DNA from: Terriglobia bacterium
GTDB lineage: Bacteria; Acidobacteriota; Terriglobia; Bryobacterales; Bryobacteraceae
Direction: 5' to 3'
Length of the DNA: 64,000 bases
NCBI GenBank assembly: GCA_010084195.1
Contig: RGPS01000006.1
Coordinates: forward strand, 1 to 64,000
The notes under the pieces were generated by a model. It saw only the letters and a program-made list of their open reading frames with translations. It made no database searches and had not been told where the DNA came from. Position numbers and translations under genes: made by a program. Below are positions 1-7,831 of the stretch, piece after piece (the stretch's first letter is position 1; the number at the start of each line of letters is the position of its first letter).

Positions 1-517
1 CGTATCGTCGGGCGAGCGCAACCAGGTCCAGGCGAGGGGCCACCACCCCGGATGCATGCAGGCCACGCGGCAGCGAAGCGAAGGCAAAGAGCTTGCCGGG
101 CTGGTAAAAATAGCAGAGAGGACGGACGCCCATAATGTCACGAGCGCAACGCAGCCGGCGCTGTCGCGGGTCCCATGCCGCAAGGGCAAAATCTCCGTCG
201 AGATGATCGGGTAAATCGAGTCCCCATTCTTCGAACGCGGCAAATACCGGTGCTTCATTCAGCGTGCGCGGGTGCCGGTCGAGCCGGACGTCCGCTGCAA
301 GCCAGGTCCCGTCCGTGCCGACGGGTAAGGTGGCCGAAAACGTTTCCGATATGGCTGCGTTTGAAAAATCCAGTACCGCGAGGCTGGCCGGCCCCTCCAC
401 CCTCTGACGCACGCGGGGTTCCAGCCCGGGTGACGAAAGAGCCGCGATCATTCGGGCCAGAGTTATCGCATCCGCAGGCGTGCCATCCAGTTGCACCACG
501 CCGCAAATCAGCCGCAT
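1..517 (-). CDS. Lasso peptide cyclase (asparagine synthetase-like, C protein), N-terminal part, cut by window edge
   Basis: Reading the minus strand from an ATG at 517 gives about 172 codons with no stop before the window edge, so the frame continues outside. The translation starts MRLICGVVQLDG and contains HLDGDFALAAWDPRQRRL and ARDIMGVRPLCYF, the signature of the class II glutamine amidotransferase-like domain of asparagine synthetases. The synthetase half with the PP-loop is not visible. In lasso loci such a protein activates the ring Asp/Glu side chain by adenylation and closes the macrolactam. The start overlaps the stop of the B1 gene (TGATG), so the two are probably translationally coupled. 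The assignment to a lasso cyclase rather than an ordinary AsnB rests on the neighbours (B1, B2, kinase, precursors). Confidence 0.85.
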   Translation of the reverse strand, partial: MRLICGVVQLDGTPADAITLARMIAALSSPGLEPRVRQRVEGPASLAVLDFSNAAISETFSATLPVGTDGTWLAADVRLDRHPRTLNEAPVFAAFEEWGLDLPDHLDGDFALAAWDPRQRRLRCARDIMGVRPLCYFYQPGKLFAFASLPRGLHASGVVAPRLDLVALARRY

Positions 518-786
518 CAGGCCACGCCGCCCAGCAATTTGTGATGGCGCAACTCGGCCAGAAATGCTTCCACCTCAGCGCCACAAGTCTCCTCGGTCAC
601 CTCGTATTCGTCGAGCAACTGGGCTATCAGGGCCGCCTGCGTAGTCGGATGTTCCAGCAGTTCCCAGATCCGGGTCGCCATCCCGTTCAGGCTGAAATAC
701 TGCCCCTTCTGTACATCCATCATTAACAACGTCTTCTCGATGTAAGCCGCCGACTGTTCGCCGGTCCGCTGAATCCTTCCGTTCAT
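517..786 (-). CDS. PqqD-like lasso leader-binding protein (RRE, B1), first copy
   Basis: An 89-residue PqqD-family protein: the motif YFSLNGMATRIWELLEH followed by an acidic helix (LLDEYEV) and LLGG at the C terminus is typical of RiPP recognition elements. In lasso biosynthesis the stand-alone RRE (B1) binds the precursor leader, mainly the aromatic-x-x-P-x-L/I motif, and presents it to the B2 peptidase and the C cyclase. Its start overlaps the sulfotransferase stop (ATGA) and its stop overlaps the cyclase start (TGATG). A second homologue lies at 5287-5568. Confidence 0.85.
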   Translation of the reverse strand: MNGRIQRTGEQSAAYIEKTLLMMDVQKGQYFSLNGMATRIWELLEHPTTQAALIAQLLDEYEVTEETCGAEVEAFLAELRHHKLLGGVA

Positions 787-1658
787 GCGATCCCATCCCC
801 CGTATCTGCAAGTTCGTAGCCAAGCCGCGCCATGGTCGCCGCGTGGGCGCCTTCAATCTGACGCACCTGAGCTTTACTCAGGTGTTCTCGCCAGGCTCCT
901 GAGCGGCCCTCGCGAAAGAACATTGCCTGTTTCGCGCCGCGCTCATGGAACCCCTTTTCACTTTCCTGCCGACGGAGTTCGCTGAAATCGGCGTGCCGCA
1001 CCGCCCTGGAGACGGCATCCCGGGCGGCTGCCTCATCGGGAAATTCCGCCCCGAGGAACTCCAGAGAGCGCCGGAACACGCCAGAGGTATCAGCGCGCAA
1101 ATCCTCGTAGCGAATCAGGCAGACCGGCAGATCCGTCTGGTCAAGCCAGCTCCGGACATGGCTGGTCCAGTCGTCCAGCTTCTGCGCAAAATGAAATTGT
1201 CCTGCGGCCAGAAAATTTCCTGGACGGTTCAACCTTTCTATAGTGCGGTCGAATGTATCTGCCTGGTGGAAGGCGAAGGAAACGGCAATATCCCTCGGGT
1301 CGCGCACGAGGTACAGGGCGGCGCGCGCTGCCGCGCCCAGCACCGGTCGGCCGTCGGGCAGGTGGCTCCAGGCGTCGTGAACCTTTACGAAGCGCGCGGT
1401 GGTGAGGGTTGCCGCTCTTGCGTCATGGACGGCGGGCAGTAGCTCTTCGATTTCGTGGGGGCGCAGCAACGAGGAATCCAGCTGAGTGAGCTCCTCAAAA
1501 TCTTCACGATGACAAGCCATCCCGTCACGCAGGGAAAGATTGTTGATGTCCTCCGGAGTCTCGTTACCGGACAGCAGATTGGAGAGCAAAATCCGCATCC
1601 AGGTGTTACCCGATTTCGGATACGAAGCGAGCCATACCTGCCCCGGCGGAAAGATCAT
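783..1658 (-). CDS. Sulfotransferase in the lasso peptide operon
   Basis: A 291-residue PAPS-dependent sulfotransferase-family protein. Near the N terminus YPKSGNTWMR is the 5'-phosphosulfate binding loop, and LVRDPRDIAVSF near residue 117 matches the 3'-phosphate binding motif. FREGRSGAWREHLS close to the C terminus matches the conserved RxGxxGxWK-type region. It overlaps the kinase gene upstream and the B1 gene downstream by ATGA, so it is part of the lasso operon. The likely role is O-sulfation of the peptide, but neither predicted core contains Tyr, so the acceptor would have to be Ser, Thr or another group. Sulfation of something outside the peptide is not excluded. Confidence 0.85.
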   Translation of the reverse strand: MIFPPGQVWLASYPKSGNTWMRILLSNLLSGNETPEDINNLSLRDGMACHREDFEELTQLDSSLLRPHEIEELLPAVHDARAATLTTARFVKVHDAWSHLPDGRPVLGAAARAALYLVRDPRDIAVSFAFHQADTFDRTIERLNRPGNFLAAGQFHFAQKLDDWTSHVRSWLDQTDLPVCLIRYEDLRADTSGVFRRSLEFLGAEFPDEAAARDAVSRAVRHADFSELRRQESEKGFHERGAKQAMFFREGRSGAWREHLSKAQVRQIEGAHAATMARLGYELADTGDGIA

Positions 1659-2608
1659 TGTGGAAGTTCCTGCCAGTGAGCGTGCAGGTCACTCACCGTC
1701 CGGGCCAGCTGGTCCAGGCCAGGGGGGCGGGTCAGGGTGAACACCGGAACATGGCTAACTACGGCGGCTGTTAGTGCGACCTGAGAGCTGCGCCGGACCA
1801 TTGCCAGAGAAACGCGACGCCGATAGCTCTGCCCGTGCAGGGCCTGTGCACTCTCGAGCGGGGAGAGCCGTTCGATCACTGTCGCCCCGGATAATTTGTC
1901 GTTGTTCAGGATGTAGACAGCAGCCAACTGGAGGGGCGTGCCGGCCCCGTGCGGGAGGAGCGCAGGCGGAGCGGGAGGCTCGATATAGCATTTCCCAATT
2001 CCGGACCGCACCGCACCACGGCGCTGTGCTGCCAAATCGAGATGGGTGATGCTGTTTTCAAGGAGCTTCAATTGGCGCCCGTCCGGCCAAATCACTGGGC
2101 TGCCGGCTTCAGCAAGGCTTACGGAGCAGACATCGTCGGTTACAAAATGGGTGCCACTCCGACAGAGAGCTGCGGCGAGGGTGGACTTTCCAATACCGCT
2201 CCTGCCACAGAATACAAAGGCGCGGCCCTGCGCGTCCGCCACCGCAGAACCATGCAGGACGAGGCCCCCGCGCTGCAACAGCACGACGCCAAAACAGGTG
2301 CCAAGCACGAAAGGGAGCGCATCGTTCGGGTCCGTTCCAGGTGCGGGATCGAGGTCCACCGTCTGGCCATCGGTGCACAGCATGCCTCCAATACCAGCCA
2401 GTCGCAGCAGAAAATGACGGGCGCTGAGTTGCCAGCCGGGGCCTTGTTTGACTGGAGAGTCAAGTAGCTCGGGAACGGGGCGCAGGCGGATGAGCACATC
2501 AGGCTGCTTTTGGGGGCCCGGGACCGGATCCACACCGGGCAATTTCAGCTCAGAACCGACTATCAGACCCGAGATCCGGAAAGTCCATTTGTTCATTTGA
2601 AGTTTCAT
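1655..2608 (-). CDS. HPr kinase-like lasso peptide kinase
   Basis: A 317-residue protein with a HprK/P-type nucleotide-binding core: LHGSAVAD, then the Walker A loop FCGRSGIGKSTLAAAL near residue 133, and FVTDDV downstream. Such HprK homologues occur in Proteobacteria and Bacillota lasso clusters, where they phosphorylate the C-terminal Ser hydroxyl of the precursor (PadeK and ThcoK are the studied examples). Both candidate precursors here end in Ser. The gene is the first of the minus-strand operon and is separated by only 54 bp from the divergent precursor A1. A second in-frame ATG four codons in is an alternative start. Confidence 0.85.
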   Translation of the reverse strand: MKLQMNKWTFRISGLIVGSELKLPGVDPVPGPQKQPDVLIRLRPVPELLDSPVKQGPGWQLSARHFLLRLAGIGGMLCTDGQTVDLDPAPGTDPNDALPFVLGTCFGVVLLQRGGLVLHGSAVADAQGRAFVFCGRSGIGKSTLAAALCRSGTHFVTDDVCSVSLAEAGSPVIWPDGRQLKLLENSITHLDLAAQRRGAVRSGIGKCYIEPPAPPALLPHGAGTPLQLAAVYILNNDKLSGATVIERLSPLESAQALHGQSYRRRVSLAMVRRSSQVALTAAVVSHVPVFTLTRPPGLDQLARTVSDLHAHWQELPQ

Positions 2609-2662
2609 GCTAACATGTTGCTAACTGCTGGATGGCGTTGGAGGGAAGGAAATACGCACACG

Positions 2663-2830
2663 ATGAACACGATAGAAAAGAACGACATGGAACGTGGGCC
2701 TGCGGTCGGGATGACTCAGCGGCAACCATGGGAGACACCACGGATCGAAGCTGCGGCGGTCGCATTGTCGACGCAGGTGCTGAAACATCGGCACACGTCT
2801 GAAACCACCACGGGCCAGCCTGGCTCGTAG
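2663..2830 (+). CDS. Candidate lasso peptide precursor A1
   Basis: A 55-residue open frame starting MNTIEKND with a purine-rich site (GGAGGGAAGGAA) ending about 10 bases before the ATG. W23-E-T-P26-R-I28 matches the aromatic-x-x-P-x-L/I motif bound by B1, and T37 sits where the conserved penultimate leader Thr is expected. Cleavage after Q38 would release VLKHRHTSETTTGQPGS, with E47 as core residue 9, which fits a nine-residue macrolactam, and a C-terminal Ser for the kinase. A Val at core position 1 is less common than Gly. It lies between the divergent kinase and the B2 peptidase on the same strand, which supports the call. Confidence 0.68.
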   Translation: MNTIEKNDMERGPAVGMTQRQPWETPRIEAAAVALSTQVLKHRHTSETTTGQPGS

Positions 2831-2864
2831 CTAAACTGGCTTTCATTCCAGCCGCTATAAAAAA

Positions 2865-3350
2865 ATGTATGGTCTGGCGAGAACGGTTCGGCATTTCGTA
2901 TCTTGGCCGGCGTTCGAGCAGATGTTGTTTCCATTCGCTTGGCTTGGTCTGGGTATTAGCAGGCTGGTTGTAATCGCGGTTCCGTTTAGAAGTTTCGCAC
3001 CCTGCTTGGGAGCCTCGCGCGAAGCTTCGTCTTGGATCCCCCTGCTCCATGCCCAAGCTGAACTTCGTGCTCTGTCTATTGGCAAAGTTGTGCGAGTCGC
3101 AGCCCGCTACACGCCGTGGACGACGAACTGTTTCCCGCAGGCGATAACGGCTGCGGCCCTCCTGACTTTGTACCGCGTACCCTACAGTTTGTTTTTGGGA
3201 GTTCAAGGAAACCCCGGCAAACTGAGTGCTCATGCTTGGGTGGCTGCAGGCCGGGTTCGGGTTACCGGTGGCCCCGGCTTCGGTAAGTTGGTCGTGGTAG
3301 GTTGCTTCACCCGCAATGTTCAAACGTCCTCGCTGCCAAGAACTCCCTGA
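2865..3350 (+). CDS. Lasso leader peptidase B2 (transglutaminase-like)
   Basis: A 161-residue protein of the transglutaminase-like cysteine protease family found in lasso clusters (PF13471 type). C89 in TNCFPQAITAAALL and H123 in LSAHAWVAAGRVRV are the expected catalytic Cys and His; the family motif is a Cys-x-x-x-A helix, then LGV, then AHAW. The third catalytic acid is not obvious: the region 10-15 residues after the His reads VTGGPGFGK. It starts 34 bp after the A1 precursor stop and is co-directional with it. Predicted role: cleaving the leader so the core N terminus can be cyclised. It is the only B2 in the window and would have to serve both precursors. Confidence 0.85.
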   Translation: MYGLARTVRHFVSWPAFEQMLFPFAWLGLGISRLVVIAVPFRSFAPCLGASREASSWIPLLHAQAELRALSIGKVVRVAARYTPWTTNCFPQAITAAALLTLYRVPYSLFLGVQGNPGKLSAHAWVAAGRVRVTGGPGFGKLVVVGCFTRNVQTSSLPRTP

Positions 3351-3391
3351 GGGACCGCCGGGCCAGCTAGCTGCGGTCGGACCAACGGACG

Positions 3392-4321
3392 TCACGCCCG
3401 GAAACCCGGAAACTGACGCAAGAAGTTGATCAGGAAGATGTTTGTTGGCACTTTGCGGATCGTATAGCTCTTTTCTGGGTGCAGTGGGTCCCCTTGGCGT
3501 GTTTGTATTGCATCCACCAAGCCGCCAACATCCACCACTTCCCGAACCGGATCGGACTTCCCGATCCCCCGCACAAATTCGCGGACTCCGCTGAGTTGCC
3601 GTTTGTACCTCAAGGCGTAGTCCGGTGACCCTTGCATTTGGTGTCGACGCCACGACAACTCAGCAGGCAGGATCGCCTCGAACGCCTTCCGAACAAGATA
3701 TCTCCCATATCCCTCCCGCGACTTGAAAACCGACGGAATCGCCAGGCAGTATTCGATCAGGTCTTTGTCATTGAGTGGGCAGGAATACCCCATCACATAC
3801 TCCGGCGGGAGGCAGGCGCGAATCGCGCACCTGTCGCTGACGTTCGCCGTTGTCCGAAGTTGCGCCGCACCAGAGTCTGGCCAGAGGGGCGGGTATCGCC
3901 GAGTTCGTTTTGGTGCACCATTTTGGAACGCAGGGTTCAAAAGGAACACCGATCTGTCCAGCGGACGACCGAAATACTCGCGTATCTCGCCCCCAAGCAG
4001 GCGAACTCCCGAGATCCCCCGATTGACCGAGGTTCGTCTCAATTCCCGAGATAGGGTTAACCAACGAAGCCGGGTCAGATGCTCCAGAAACCGGGCTGCG
4101 GGTGTTCCGCTGACACCCATTTCGCCACCACCGCCATGGAGCAGCAACTGTCTTCCGGCGGATGAGGCGGTCTGAAAGACGGAGTCAAAAAGATAGCGCA
4201 GACCAGGCAGCCTGGGAGTCGTCTCAAACAGCATTGGATCCCCAAGGCCATCAAAAGGACCTTTCCCGGCAGAGTCCACGAACGCCAGCTCCACATTGTC
4301 AAAACATCTCAGCTTTTCCAT
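3392..4321 (-). pseudogene. Second lasso cyclase, C-terminal fragment (synthetase domain without PP-loop)
   Basis: A 309-residue frame with features of the C-terminal asparagine synthetase domain: LLLHGGGGEMGVSG (the region usually GxGGDE), then CPLNDKDLIEYCLAIP and GYGRYLVRKAFEAILPAEL. The SGGLDSS PP-loop motif that should lie between the glutaminase-like and this segment is absent. The first residues (MEKLRCFDNVELAFVDSAG) already correspond to a point well inside the domain. It overlaps the upstream N-terminal fragment (stop at 4309) in a different frame, which points to one ancestral gene with an internal deletion that also shifted the frame. I treat both pieces as a broken cyclase. Confidence 0.72.
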
Positions 4322-5001
4322 GTAACAATTAGCTGTCTAACCCGTTCGTAGATCTCCCGTTCGTTGCGCGAAACCAGGTCCGGCCGGATCGTCGGCGTCC
4401 AATAGGAGCGAATCCGCAAGTCGCTTCCGGAAGTCACCAAAATCGAGCCCGGTGGGAGTGCATAAATCCCCTTGTGCAGGCACTCCCCAGCTTCCGCAGG
4501 CAGAGTATCGAAATCCCCAAAGGCACGCAGGGCAGTGACATTTAGCTCACGCGGACACCCTTCGGTCCGCAACATGGTTCGCATGTCTCCAGCCACCACC
4601 AGTGACTGCCCCTGCTGCCGATAAAGCAAGGGCAGTGACCCCAGATGATCGGTACAGGCCAGTACACGCCCCTGTCGGCTGTCCCGCAGCGCGAAAGCGA
4701 ATTGCCCCTCCAGTTGTTGGGGCAGCTTGTCGCCCCATCGTTCGTAGGCGTGCGCAAGCAGCGACAGATCGTGGCAGTTTTCTGCCACAGCCCTCGCAAT
4801 TCCGAGCGAAGTGACAAGTTCCTGGCGGTTGTGCAGTTCCACGGAACCCACAACCGCGATATGCGGCAGCCCGACAGTGGACCGAAGGCTGCTGCAAGCT
4901 GTTCCGCAATCGCGGTCGCGCCCGTAGTCAGTTTCCAGAACTGCCGAGAACGCCTCCCAGGGCCAGCATTTCGACTGCCGCCGGACCGCGTCCCGAACCA
5001 T
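4309..5001 (-). pseudogene. Second lasso cyclase, N-terminal fragment (glutaminase-like domain)
   Basis: A 230-residue frame from an ATG at 5001, eight bases after the A2 precursor stop. AYERWGDKLPQQLEGQFAFA and ACTDHLGSLPLLY are the typical class II amidotransferase-like region of asparagine synthetases; the N-terminal Cys is missing, as tolerated in lasso cyclases. The frame ends IYERVRQLIVTWKS at the point where the PP-loop domain should begin. The remaining synthetase part continues in another frame at 3392-4321. The frame is open further upstream to 5103, but that would overlap the precursor and is unlikely to be used. Confidence 0.75.
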
Positions 5002-5008
5002 ACAGCCC

Positions 5009-5161
5009 CTAACTCGCGGAGCCGTCTTCTTCCGGCAGGGCGACATCAGCGCCCCCTGGGTTCGGCCCTCCCAGAACAAACGACTGCAGGGATCCCAACT
5101 CAATCAACTGCGGAGGTACATAAGACTTGTTTCCACTTCTGGACAAAACGCCGGTCTGCAT
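5009..5161 (-). CDS. Lasso peptide precursor A2
   Basis: A 50-residue frame from ATG 5161, preceded by GAGGTG seven bases upstream; an upstream in-frame ATG at 5212 lacks this. The leader has Y14, P17, L19 and G23, exactly the YxxPxLxxxG pattern bound by B1. The canonical motif places Thr six residues after the Gly; here it is V29. Cleavage after L30 leaves GGPNPGGADVALPEEDGSAS: Gly at position 1, Asp at position 9 (nine-residue ring), an acidic tail and a C-terminal Ser for phosphorylation. This resembles paeninodin-type cores. It sits between B1 (5287-5568) and the broken cyclase. Confidence 0.82.
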   Translation of the reverse strand: MQTGVLSRSGNKSYVPPQLIELGSLQSFVLGGPNPGGADVALPEEDGSAS

Positions 5162-5286
5162 TGGAACCCACCTCAGGAAATTTCTGAAATATGCGGAAAC
5201 GTGCAACCACACGAGGGTTCGCGCGCCAGACAGACAGTTCCACAGCGGGACACGCCGTCGTTTCTAAGGAAGCCCCGGGGACAGTG

Positions 5287-5568
5287 TCAAACGGTTGGGG
5301 AAGTTGCGCGCAACAATCCGGCCTGCAACAGTTCGCCCACCAGGGTTTCCAGATCCGCCTGCAGCGTTGCCGACGGAACTGAGTACTCCTCTTGCAATTG
5401 GGTGACCACTTTAGAAGGCTCCCCGAGTTCCATCAACAATTCCCACATACGCGTACCTGTATCGTTCAGGCCGTAGTACTGCTGGTTGGACATGTTGAGA
5501 AGGACCGCTTCGTCGTTCAGGCGCTGGAGGATGACGGATTCTCCGATTTCAACGCGGGACGGAAGCAT
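5287..5568 (-). CDS. PqqD-like lasso leader-binding protein (RRE, B1), second copy
   Basis: A 93-residue PqqD-family protein starting MLPSRVEIGESVILQ. NMSNQQYYGLNDTGTRMWELL is the characteristic RRE motif and VGELLQAGLL the C-terminal helix. The frame is open upstream to 5682, but that part is the antisense reading of the tRNA-Ala gene, so ATG 5568 is chosen. It is the first gene of the second sub-cluster and lies 125 bp upstream of the A2 precursor start. It probably recognises the A2 leader. Confidence 0.83.
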   Translation of the reverse strand: MLPSRVEIGESVILQRLNDEAVLLNMSNQQYYGLNDTGTRMWELLMELGEPSKVVTQLQEEYSVPSATLQADLETLVGELLQAGLLRATSPTV

Positions 5569-5602
5569 GGGGAGAGTGAGCGAGAAACGCAAATTGTGAA
5601 GT

Positions 5603-5678
5603 TGGTGGACCTGAAGGGATTCGAACCCTTGACCTCTTCCATGCCATGGAAGCGCGCTCCCAACTGCGCCACAGGCCC
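5603..5678 (-). tRNA. tRNA-Ala (anticodon GGC)
   Basis: The minus strand folds as a tRNA: acceptor arm GGGCCTG pairs with CAGGTCC (one G-U), the anticodon stem-loop is CTTCC-ATGGCAT-GGAAG with T33-GGC, and the T arm contains GGTTCGAATCC. The CCA end is encoded. Its 3' end faces the lasso locus, 34 bp from the B1 start. Confidence 0.95.
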
Positions 5679-5813
5679 ACAACGACTCAACGAACTCAGT
5701 GTAACACTACACCTTCAATCGCCCGGGCCGGAACCCACCGACCTCGTAAAACTTGCTAAATTCTCGCCTGCGTGCCATACCCGAGTGCGCTCCCGGCTTA
5801 CAATAAAAGTTTG

Positions 5814-6740
5814 ATGCGCCATTCGCGCCGGGTTGCGCTCGTAGTTTCCACCCTTCTTATCTCGTGTTTCGCCAGTTCGTGCGGCCTGCTCGTGCGCTCC
5901 AGGACCATCCTGCGGCACGGCAAGCCCGTCGTTCAGGGGCAGTCACCCAAGCTCCTGTCCGCTACAAAAACGCAGTTGAACGCCCGTATCACAAATCTCT
6001 ACAATCCAATCAGCTCCTTCCAGGCAACCGTGGACATGACGCCGTCCCTCGGCAGCGTCTACAAGGGCCAGATCAAAGAGATTAAGGACGTTCGCGCTTT
6101 TGTCCTCTACCGTAAGAGCGCCGATATTCGAATCATTGGCCAGACCCCCGTGGTCCGTACCCGGGCCTTCGACATGGTCTCGAACGGCATCGTTTTTCAG
6201 CTTTTCGTCTCATCCAGAAACCTCTTCGTGCAGGGCGACAACAGTGCCCCGGCAACTTCAAAGAATGCCTTGGAAAACCTGCGTCCGGATGCCTTCCTGT
6301 CGTCCATGCTGATTCGGCCCGCCGGCCCGGACGAGACCCTTCTCCTGATGGATGACACCGATGAGGAGAAGGCCGAGTACGCTCTGCTTTTCCTGAAGAA
6401 GGGTCCGACCGGCGAAGATGTGGCATCCAGGAAAATCGTGTTTGACCGGCTCGACCTCAGTATTGCCCGCCAGATCGTTTTTGATGCCGAGGGCGGAATC
6501 ATCAGCGATACACGCTACGCGAAGTGGACCGTCTTTGACAACAATTCTTTCCCTGCCCACATCGACATCAACCGGCCCCAAGACGGCTACGGTGTCGCCA
6601 TGGACGTGATGCAGATGCAGATGAATAAGATCTTTGCCGACAAGGACTTCCTCCTCGAACGCCCGGAGGGCTCGCAATTGCAAATTATAGGAGCAAATGG
6701 CTCCGACGCTAAGCCTGCGTCGCAGCCCCCCCCTAAATGA
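5814..6740 (+). CDS. Predicted lipoprotein, ABC-operon partner
   Basis: The likely start is the Met of MRHSRRVALVVSTLLISCF, which gives a positively charged, hydrophobic signal ending FASSC, an approximate lipobox. The remaining roughly 290 residues look like a beta-rich periplasmic domain with LRPDAFLSSMLIRP and a Pro/Lys-rich tail; I suspect a LolA/DUF4292-like fold but no motif proves it. The stop overlaps the start of the ABC permease (ATGA), so it is in one operon with the permease and ATPase, possibly as a lipid- or lipoprotein-binding partner. Confidence 0.7.
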   Translation: MRHSRRVALVVSTLLISCFASSCGLLVRSRTILRHGKPVVQGQSPKLLSATKTQLNARITNLYNPISSFQATVDMTPSLGSVYKGQIKEIKDVRAFVLYRKSADIRIIGQTPVVRTRAFDMVSNGIVFQLFVSSRNLFVQGDNSAPATSKNALENLRPDAFLSSMLIRPAGPDETLLLMDDTDEEKAEYALLFLKKGPTGEDVASRKIVFDRLDLSIARQIVFDAEGGIISDTRYAKWTVFDNNSFPAHIDINRPQDGYGVAMDVMQMQMNKIFADKDFLLERPEGSQLQIIGANGSDAKPASQPPPK

Positions 6741-7831
6741 TATTTCGCCTCGTTCTTGAAAACGTGCGCCACCGCCCCGTTCGCACCATGCTCAGTGTTC
6801 TGCTGATCGCCGTCCCTGTCACTCTGATACTGGCCCTCATTGGCCTCAGCAATGGCTTCCTGGAGGACTCCCGCAAGCGATCCGCCGGAGTCGGTGCCGA
6901 CATCCTGTTCAAGGCCCCCGGGGGGTCCCTGATGACCTTCAGCACCGGTGCGCTTCCGCAAAAAATCGTCGATGTTCTGATGACGGAACCCCACGTCGTC
7001 CAGGCAACCGGCACCCTTGTCCAGCCTATTGGCGGTTTTGATTCCATCAACGGCATCGATATCGAAGCGTTCGGCAAGATGAGCGGCGGTTTCGTATACG
7101 CAGAAGGGCATGGCTTCCAGACCCCTGACGATGTCCTCGTCGACACCTGGTACGCACAACAGCGCAAGGTACACGCCGGCGGCAAGATCAATCTCCTGAA
7201 TCGCGACTGGAATGTGGCAGGCATTGTGGAACCGGGCAAACTGGCTCACCTCTTCGCCCCTCTGAGCTCCATGCAGGACATTCTCGGCAGCACCGGTAAG
7301 GTCAGCCAGGTTTTCCTCAAACTGGACGACCCGAAAAATGCCGACAAAGTGGCGGCGGCCCTCAAGGTCAAATATGCCGATTACGGCATTTGGTCCATTT
7401 CCGAAATGCAGGCCCTGATCTCGGTCGACAGTATCCCTTTGCTCAAGAACTTCATCAACGTAATTCTCGGCATCGGCGTCATCATCGGGTTCGCGGTGGT
7501 ATCCCTCTCCATGTACATGGCGGTCCTCCAGCGGACGCGGGAAATCGGCATCCTGAAGTCCATGGGGGCCACGAAGAGTTTCATTATGAGCATGATCATG
7601 GCGGAGGCTTTTTGCCTCGGCTTTGGCGGTACCGTCGCCGGCATTCTGTTTAGTTATGCCTCCCGCACCGCCATGCACGCGATTGCCCCGGCCTCCCTGC
7701 CCCAGGCGATTGTCTATGCCTGGTGGCCAATCGCGGGCGCTGTTGCCATGGGAGCCGCTCTTCTGGGGGCGGTCTATCCCGGCATGATGGCCGTCCGTCA
7801 GGACCCGATCGAGGCACTTGCACATGAGTAA
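6737..7831 (+). CDS. ABC transporter permease, MacB/FtsX type
   Basis: A 364-residue membrane protein with one N-terminal membrane helix (TMLSVLLIAVPVTLILALIG), a large MacB-type extracytoplasmic domain, and three C-terminal helices, with the family motif QRTREIGILKSMGATKSFI around residue 260. It overlaps the lipoprotein gene upstream and the ATPase gene downstream. This class (LolE, MacB, FtsX-like) couples ATP hydrolysis to movement of a periplasmic domain rather than to classical import. The substrate cannot be read from the sequence; lipoprotein or antibiotic-peptide handling are family possibilities. Confidence 0.88.
   Translation: MIFRLVLENVRHRPVRTMLSVLLIAVPVTLILALIGLSNGFLEDSRKRSAGVGADILFKAPGGSLMTFSTGALPQKIVDVLMTEPHVVQATGTLVQPIGGFDSINGIDIEAFGKMSGGFVYAEGHGFQTPDDVLVDTWYAQQRKVHAGGKINLLNRDWNVAGIVEPGKLAHLFAPLSSMQDILGSTGKVSQVFLKLDDPKNADKVAAALKVKYADYGIWSISEMQALISVDSIPLLKNFINVILGIGVIIGFAVVSLSMYMAVLQRTREIGILKSMGATKSFIMSMIMAEAFCLGFGGTVAGILFSYASRTAMHAIAPASLPQAIVYAWWPIAGAVAMGAALLGAVYPGMMAVRQDPIEALAHE

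Noticed and set aside
175-726. A 183-codon + strand frame over the first lasso genes
   Set aside because: It is antisense to the cyclase and B1 genes, whose protein motifs are clear.
2610-3653. A 347-codon minus-strand frame
   Set aside because: It is antisense to A1 and B2, has no family features and no ribosome site.
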